NCBI GenBank assembly: GCA_963803155.1
Contig: CAWDMN010000050.1
Span: forward strand, 1 to 64,000
Length of the DNA: 64,000 nucleotides
From: CAWDMN01 sp963803155
GTDB lineage: Bacteria; Acidobacteriota; Terriglobia; Versatilivoradales; Versatilivoraceae
Direction: 5' to 3'
Below, in pieces: positions 60,916 to 64,000 of the stretch. The notes beneath the pieces are model-generated. The model had not been told where the DNA came from and did not search any database. It saw nothing but the letters and a program-made list of their open reading frames with translations. The position numbers and the translations under genes were made by a program. The stretch's first letter is position 1. Each line of letters starts with the position of its first letter.

Positions 60916-63594
60916 ATGGCCATGGAGAGCAATCTTCCAAAAGAATTCGAACTCGAATCCCTGGAGACCCGCGAATGGATTGACTCATTGGATTATGTGC
61001 TGGAGGAAAGCGGTCCGGAACGCGTCAAGAACCTGCTCCGGCAAATGCAAGTTTACGCACAATCCAAGGGAGTGAAATTCCCCTTCACGGCCAATACCCC
61101 GTACATCAACACCATTGCGGCAGACAAGCAGGCCCGTTTCCCGGGCAGCCGCGAAATTGAGCGCCGCATCAAAAGCCTGATCCGCTGGAATGCCATGGCA
61201 ATGGTGGTCCGCGCCAACCGTGAATCTCCGGGAATAGGCGGACACATTTCCACCTATGCTTCAGCGGCCACGCTTTATGAAGTTGGATTCAACCATTTTT
61301 TCCGCGGCCGGGACGCCAATGGGAACAAGGATTTGCTCTATTTCCAGGGCCACGCAGCTCCCGGAATCTATGCCCGGGCATTCATGGAAGGCCGGCTCAC
61401 CACTGAACAGTTGGAAAATTTTCGCCGGGAATTGGCGCCTGGTGGCGGGCTCTCGTCGTATCCGCATCCCTGGCTCATGCCGAGTTTCTGGTCGTTCCCC
61501 ACGGTATCGATGGGATTGGGGCCAATCCAAGCCATTTATCAGGCTCGCTTCATCCGCTACCTGGAGGATCGGGGATTGAAAACCCCTTCCGACCACAAAG
61601 TCTGGGCTTTCGTGGGAGACGGTGAAACCGATGAGCCGGAAACTTTGGGAGCAATCACCCTGGCCTCCCGGGAAAAACTCGACAATCTAATCTTTGTGAT
61701 CAACTGCAACCTGCAGAGGCTCGACGGCCCGGTCCGCGGCAACGGCAAAATCATTCAGGAACTGGAAGCTGCCTTCCGCGGTGCAGGCTGGAATGTGATC
61801 AAAGTAATATGGGGGAGCGATTGGGATCCCTTGCTGGAAAAGGATCATGACGGCTTATTGGTCAGGCGCATGGAGGAGGTGGTCGACGGGGAATATCAGA
61901 AATATTCCGTCGAACCTGGCGACTATACCCGGCAGCACTTTTTCACCAAGTACCCCGAACTGTTGAAAATGGTGGAGCATATGACCGACGAACAGATCCG
62001 CAAACTGCGCCGTGGCGGCCATGACCCGGAAAAAGTATATGCCGCCTTCAACGCAGCCGTGGAACATCAAGGCTCGCCCACCGTAATCCTCGCCAAGACG
62101 ATTAAGGGATATGGTCTGGCGGAAAGCGGGGAAGGCAAAAACATCACTCACCAGCAAAAAAAGCTAAATGAAGAGGAATTGCGCGAATTTCGCACCCGCT
62201 TCAACATTCCCATTTCCGACGAGGAAGTTTCCAAAGCCCCCTTCTATCGGCCTCCGGAAGACAGCCTGGAAATGAAGTACCTGAGAGAACGACGGGAAAA
62301 ACTGGGTGGTTATGTTCCCACTCGCGATATCGCCACCGATCCGGTGAAAACGCCTCCGCTGGCCATCTTCAATGAATTCTTCGAGGGAACCGCCGGCCGC
62401 GAGGTTTCCACCACGATGGTTTTCGTGCGAATTCTCTCAAAACTGCTTCGGGAGAAGGAGATCGGCAATCTGATCGTCCCCATCGTCCCCGATGAAGCGC
62501 GCACCTTCGGCATGGAATCGCTTTTTCGCGCCGTCGGTATTTATTCTCACGTCGGCCAATTGTATGAACCGGTGGATGCCTCGACCTTGCTTTATTACAA
62601 AGAAGCCAAGGATGGGCAGATTCTTGAAGAGGGAATTAATGAGGCCGGGGCGCTCTCCTCATTCATCGCCGCGGGAACAGCTTACGCAAACCACGGAGTC
62701 AATACGATCCCCTTCTACATCTATTACTCCATGTTTGGTTTCCAGCGGATTGGCGACCTCATCTGGGCCGCGGGTGACATGCGCTGCCGCGGCTTCCTAA
62801 TTGGTGGCACCGCTGGACGCACCACCCTGGCGGGCGAAGGATTGCAGCATCAGGATGGCAACAGTCATTTGCTGGCCTATCCAATCCCCAACCTGATGGC
62901 CTACGATCCTGCCTTTGCTTATGAGTTGGCCGTTATTATTCACGACGGGATTCGCCGGATGTACGAAAAGCAGGAGTCCATTTTTTATTACTTGACGGTC
63001 ATGAATGAGAATTACTCGCAGCCACACATGCCGGAAGGAGTGGAAGAAGGGATCTTGAAGGGCATGTATAAATTCCGTTCCACTGCGCATAACGATTATA
63101 CGCGGAGAGCTCAGCTGTTTGGCAGTGGCGCCATCCTGAACGAGGTCATCCGGGCGCAGGAGATCCTGGAAGACAAATACCAGGTGGGGACGGACATTTG
63201 GAGCATTACCAGCTACAAAGAACTTTATAAGGATGGACATGAGGTGGAACGTTGGAACACTTTACATCCCGATCAGCCCAAAACCACTTTTGTCACGGAA
63301 TGCCTGAAGGATGCTCCCGGCGTTTTTGTGGCTGCTTCCGATTATGTGAAGGCTTTGCCCGATTCCATTTCGCGGTGGTTCCCGCGGCATTTGATTTCCC
63401 TGGGAACTGACGGTTTTGGCCGAAGCGAATCCCGCAAAGCTCTCCGCCATTTCTTTGAAGTGGACACGGAATTTGTAGTGCTCGCGACCCTCGCGGCGCT
63501 GCACAAAGAAGGGAAGCTGGATCTGGCTACGCTGGAACAGGCGATAAAGGAGATGGAAATCGACCCTTCCCGGCCCAATCCCATGACTGTTTGA
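60916..63594 (+). CDS. aceE: Pyruvate dehydrogenase E1 component, homodimeric type
   Basis: The start is ATG 60916 just behind AAAGGAAA; the product is 892 residues, the usual AceE length. The thiamine diphosphate motif is visible (GDGETDEPETLGAI...LDNLIFVINCNLQRLDGPVRGN). The substrate-side HIS segment is in SPGIGGHISTYASAATLYEVGFNHF. The C-terminal half has the conserved VPDEARTFGMESLFR, EGINEAGALSSFIAA, LAGEGLQHQDGNSHL and LPDSISRWFPRHLISLGTDGFGRS. It decarboxylates pyruvate and acetylates the lipoyl group of AceF, encoded next. Confidence 0.97.
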   Translation: MAMESNLPKEFELESLETREWIDSLDYVLEESGPERVKNLLRQMQVYAQSKGVKFPFTANTPYINTIAADKQARFPGSREIERRIKSLIRWNAMAMVVRANRESPGIGGHISTYASAATLYEVGFNHFFRGRDANGNKDLLYFQGHAAPGIYARAFMEGRLTTEQLENFRRELAPGGGLSSYPHPWLMPSFWSFPTVSMGLGPIQAIYQARFIRYLEDRGLKTPSDHKVWAFVGDGETDEPETLGAITLASREKLDNLIFVINCNLQRLDGPVRGNGKIIQELEAAFRGAGWNVIKVIWGSDWDPLLEKDHDGLLVRRMEEVVDGEYQKYSVEPGDYTRQHFFTKYPELLKMVEHMTDEQIRKLRRGGHDPEKVYAAFNAAVEHQGSPTVILAKTIKGYGLAESGEGKNITHQQKKLNEEELREFRTRFNIPISDEEVSKAPFYRPPEDSLEMKYLRERREKLGGYVPTRDIATDPVKTPPLAIFNEFFEGTAGREVSTTMVFVRILSKLLREKEIGNLIVPIVPDEARTFGMESLFRAVGIYSHVGQLYEPVDASTLLYYKEAKDGQILEEGINEAGALSSFIAAGTAYANHGVNTIPFYIYYSMFGFQRIGDLIWAAGDMRCRGFLIGGTAGRTTLAGEGLQHQDGNSHLLAYPIPNLMAYDPAFAYELAVIIHDGIRRMYEKQESIFYYLTVMNENYSQPHMPEGVEEGILKGMYKFRSTAHNDYTRRAQLFGSGAILNEVIRAQEILEDKYQVGTDIWSITSYKELYKDGHEVERWNTLHPDQPKTTFVTECLKDAPGVFVAASDYVKALPDSISRWFPRHLISLGTDGFGRSESRKALRHFFEVDTEFVVLATLAALHKEGKLDLATLEQAIKEMEIDPSRPNPMTV

Positions 63595-63601
63595 ACATTC
63601 T

Positions 63602-63648
63602 GAATTTTGAATTGAGAACTGGAGGAAAGGATCGGCAATTCAAAATTC
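63602..63648 (+). repeat. Perfect 13-bp inverted repeat between aceE and aceF
   Basis: GAATTTTGAATTG (63602-63614) and CAATTCAAAATTC (63636-63648) flank a 21-nt loop. The stem is A+T-rich with no T run, so it is more likely a repeat remnant or RNA-processing hairpin than a terminator. Confidence 0.7.
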
Positions 63649-63697
63649 CGAAATCACAATTCATAATTCCTATACTGCTCTCAAAGGATTGCCGCTT

Positions 63698-64000
63698 ATG
63701 ATTACAGAATTCCGACTTCCCGAGTTGGGCGAAAATGTGGAGGGGGGAGACGTCTCGAAAGTATTGGTCCAAACTGGCGATATCGTCAAAGAGGGAGACC
63801 CTCTGCTGGAGTTGGAAACCGACAAAGCCGCTATTGAAGTCCCCTCGCCGACCGCGGGCGTAATCCAGGAAGTGCGAGTCAGGGCTGGCGCAAAAGCCAA
63901 AGTGGGTGAAGTTATTTTCATCATTGAGAGGGGGACGGCGCCGCCCATTCCCCCACGAGTCGCCACACCAGCAGCTTCACTGGAGATTCCTTCAAAATCG
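63698..64000 (+). CDS. aceF: Pyruvate dehydrogenase E2 (dihydrolipoyl acetyltransferase), N-terminal part
   Basis: The frame starts at ATG 63698, with AAAGGA upstream, and runs out of the window at the right edge (101 codons visible). It begins ITEFRLPELGENVEGGDVSKVLV and contains one full lipoyl domain with the modified Lys in LLELETDKAAIEVPSPTAG. The Pro/Ala-rich linker begins after FIIERGTAPP. The E2 core would follow outside the window. It lies 103 bp after aceE, as expected for the complex. Confidence 0.93.
   Translation, partial: MITEFRLPELGENVEGGDVSKVLVQTGDIVKEGDPLLELETDKAAIEVPSPTAGVIQEVRVRAGAKAKVGEVIFIIERGTAPPIPPRVATPAASLEIPSKS

Overview
The window (about 50% G+C by eye) looks like the chromosome of a soil or subsurface member of the Acidobacteriota. 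The evidence is a secreted von Willebrand A protein of the VWFA-related acidobacterial type, a secreted protein opening with an FSGTW...KSD segment, many signal-peptide and Tat-exported enzymes, and a ThuA/DUF6807/Tat oxidoreductase/glycoside hydrolase complement typical of that phylum. The assignment is inferred from gene content, not from a marker gene.

Layout. 1-3.4 kb: the 3' end of an SMC/ABC-type ATPase gene, a PD-(D/E)XK nuclease-like gene and a complete IS256-family element with 9-bp target duplications. 3.5-11.5 kb: minus-strand housekeeping block (tRNA-Met, thioesterase, skp, rseP, dxr, cdsA, uppS, truA, pyrE). 12-18.7 kb: TolC-like channel, rpsT, a GGDEF protein with a small zinc-ribbon partner, an AlaX-type editing protein, and a secreted TPR protein. 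20-26 kb: VWFA protein, cyclophilin-like protein, alcohol dehydrogenase, aminotransferase and a secreted protein. 26.6-30 kb: ThuA-like, DUF6807 and GH26 mannanase genes. 30-33 kb: RelBE-like toxin-antitoxin pair, TerB-like and Fic proteins. 33.6-45 kb: Tat aldo/keto reductase, CAP protein, response regulator plus radical SAM/SPASM protein, mono-heme cytochrome, feoAB, a Gly/Met-rich secreted protein, a formylglycine-generating-enzyme-like fusion and a HEPN-like protein. 45-54 kb: flavoprotein with a frameshifted tail, O-methyltransferase, NtrC-type regulator, two ABC permeases without a nearby ATPase, and a DUF362 protein. 54.5-59.8 kb: minus-strand saccharide cluster (aldo/keto reductase, GH4 with an in-frame amber codon, GH78 rhamnosidase). 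60.9-64 kb: aceE and the start of aceF.

The most unusual content is non-coding. A family of about 54-bp hairpin modules, with many truncated copies, occupies six intergenic loci (19.2, 44.5, 46.6, 47.9, 51.2 and 54.2 kb). The modules alternate with 84-170 bp palindromic cassettes; two cassette types recur and others occur once. On the reverse strand the better-preserved modules carry a Shine-Dalgarno-like GGAG, a start codon and a short conserved reading frame. Truncated modules appear to supply the ribosome binding sites of two genes and the stop codon of a third. A second family is a ~182-bp inverted-repeat element (26.2 and 59.9 kb) that holds the first ~35 codons of a four-helix-bundle (23S rRNA intervening-sequence type) gene; one copy has a 9-bp flanking duplication. 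Calls rest on reading the sequence only; no database search was run.
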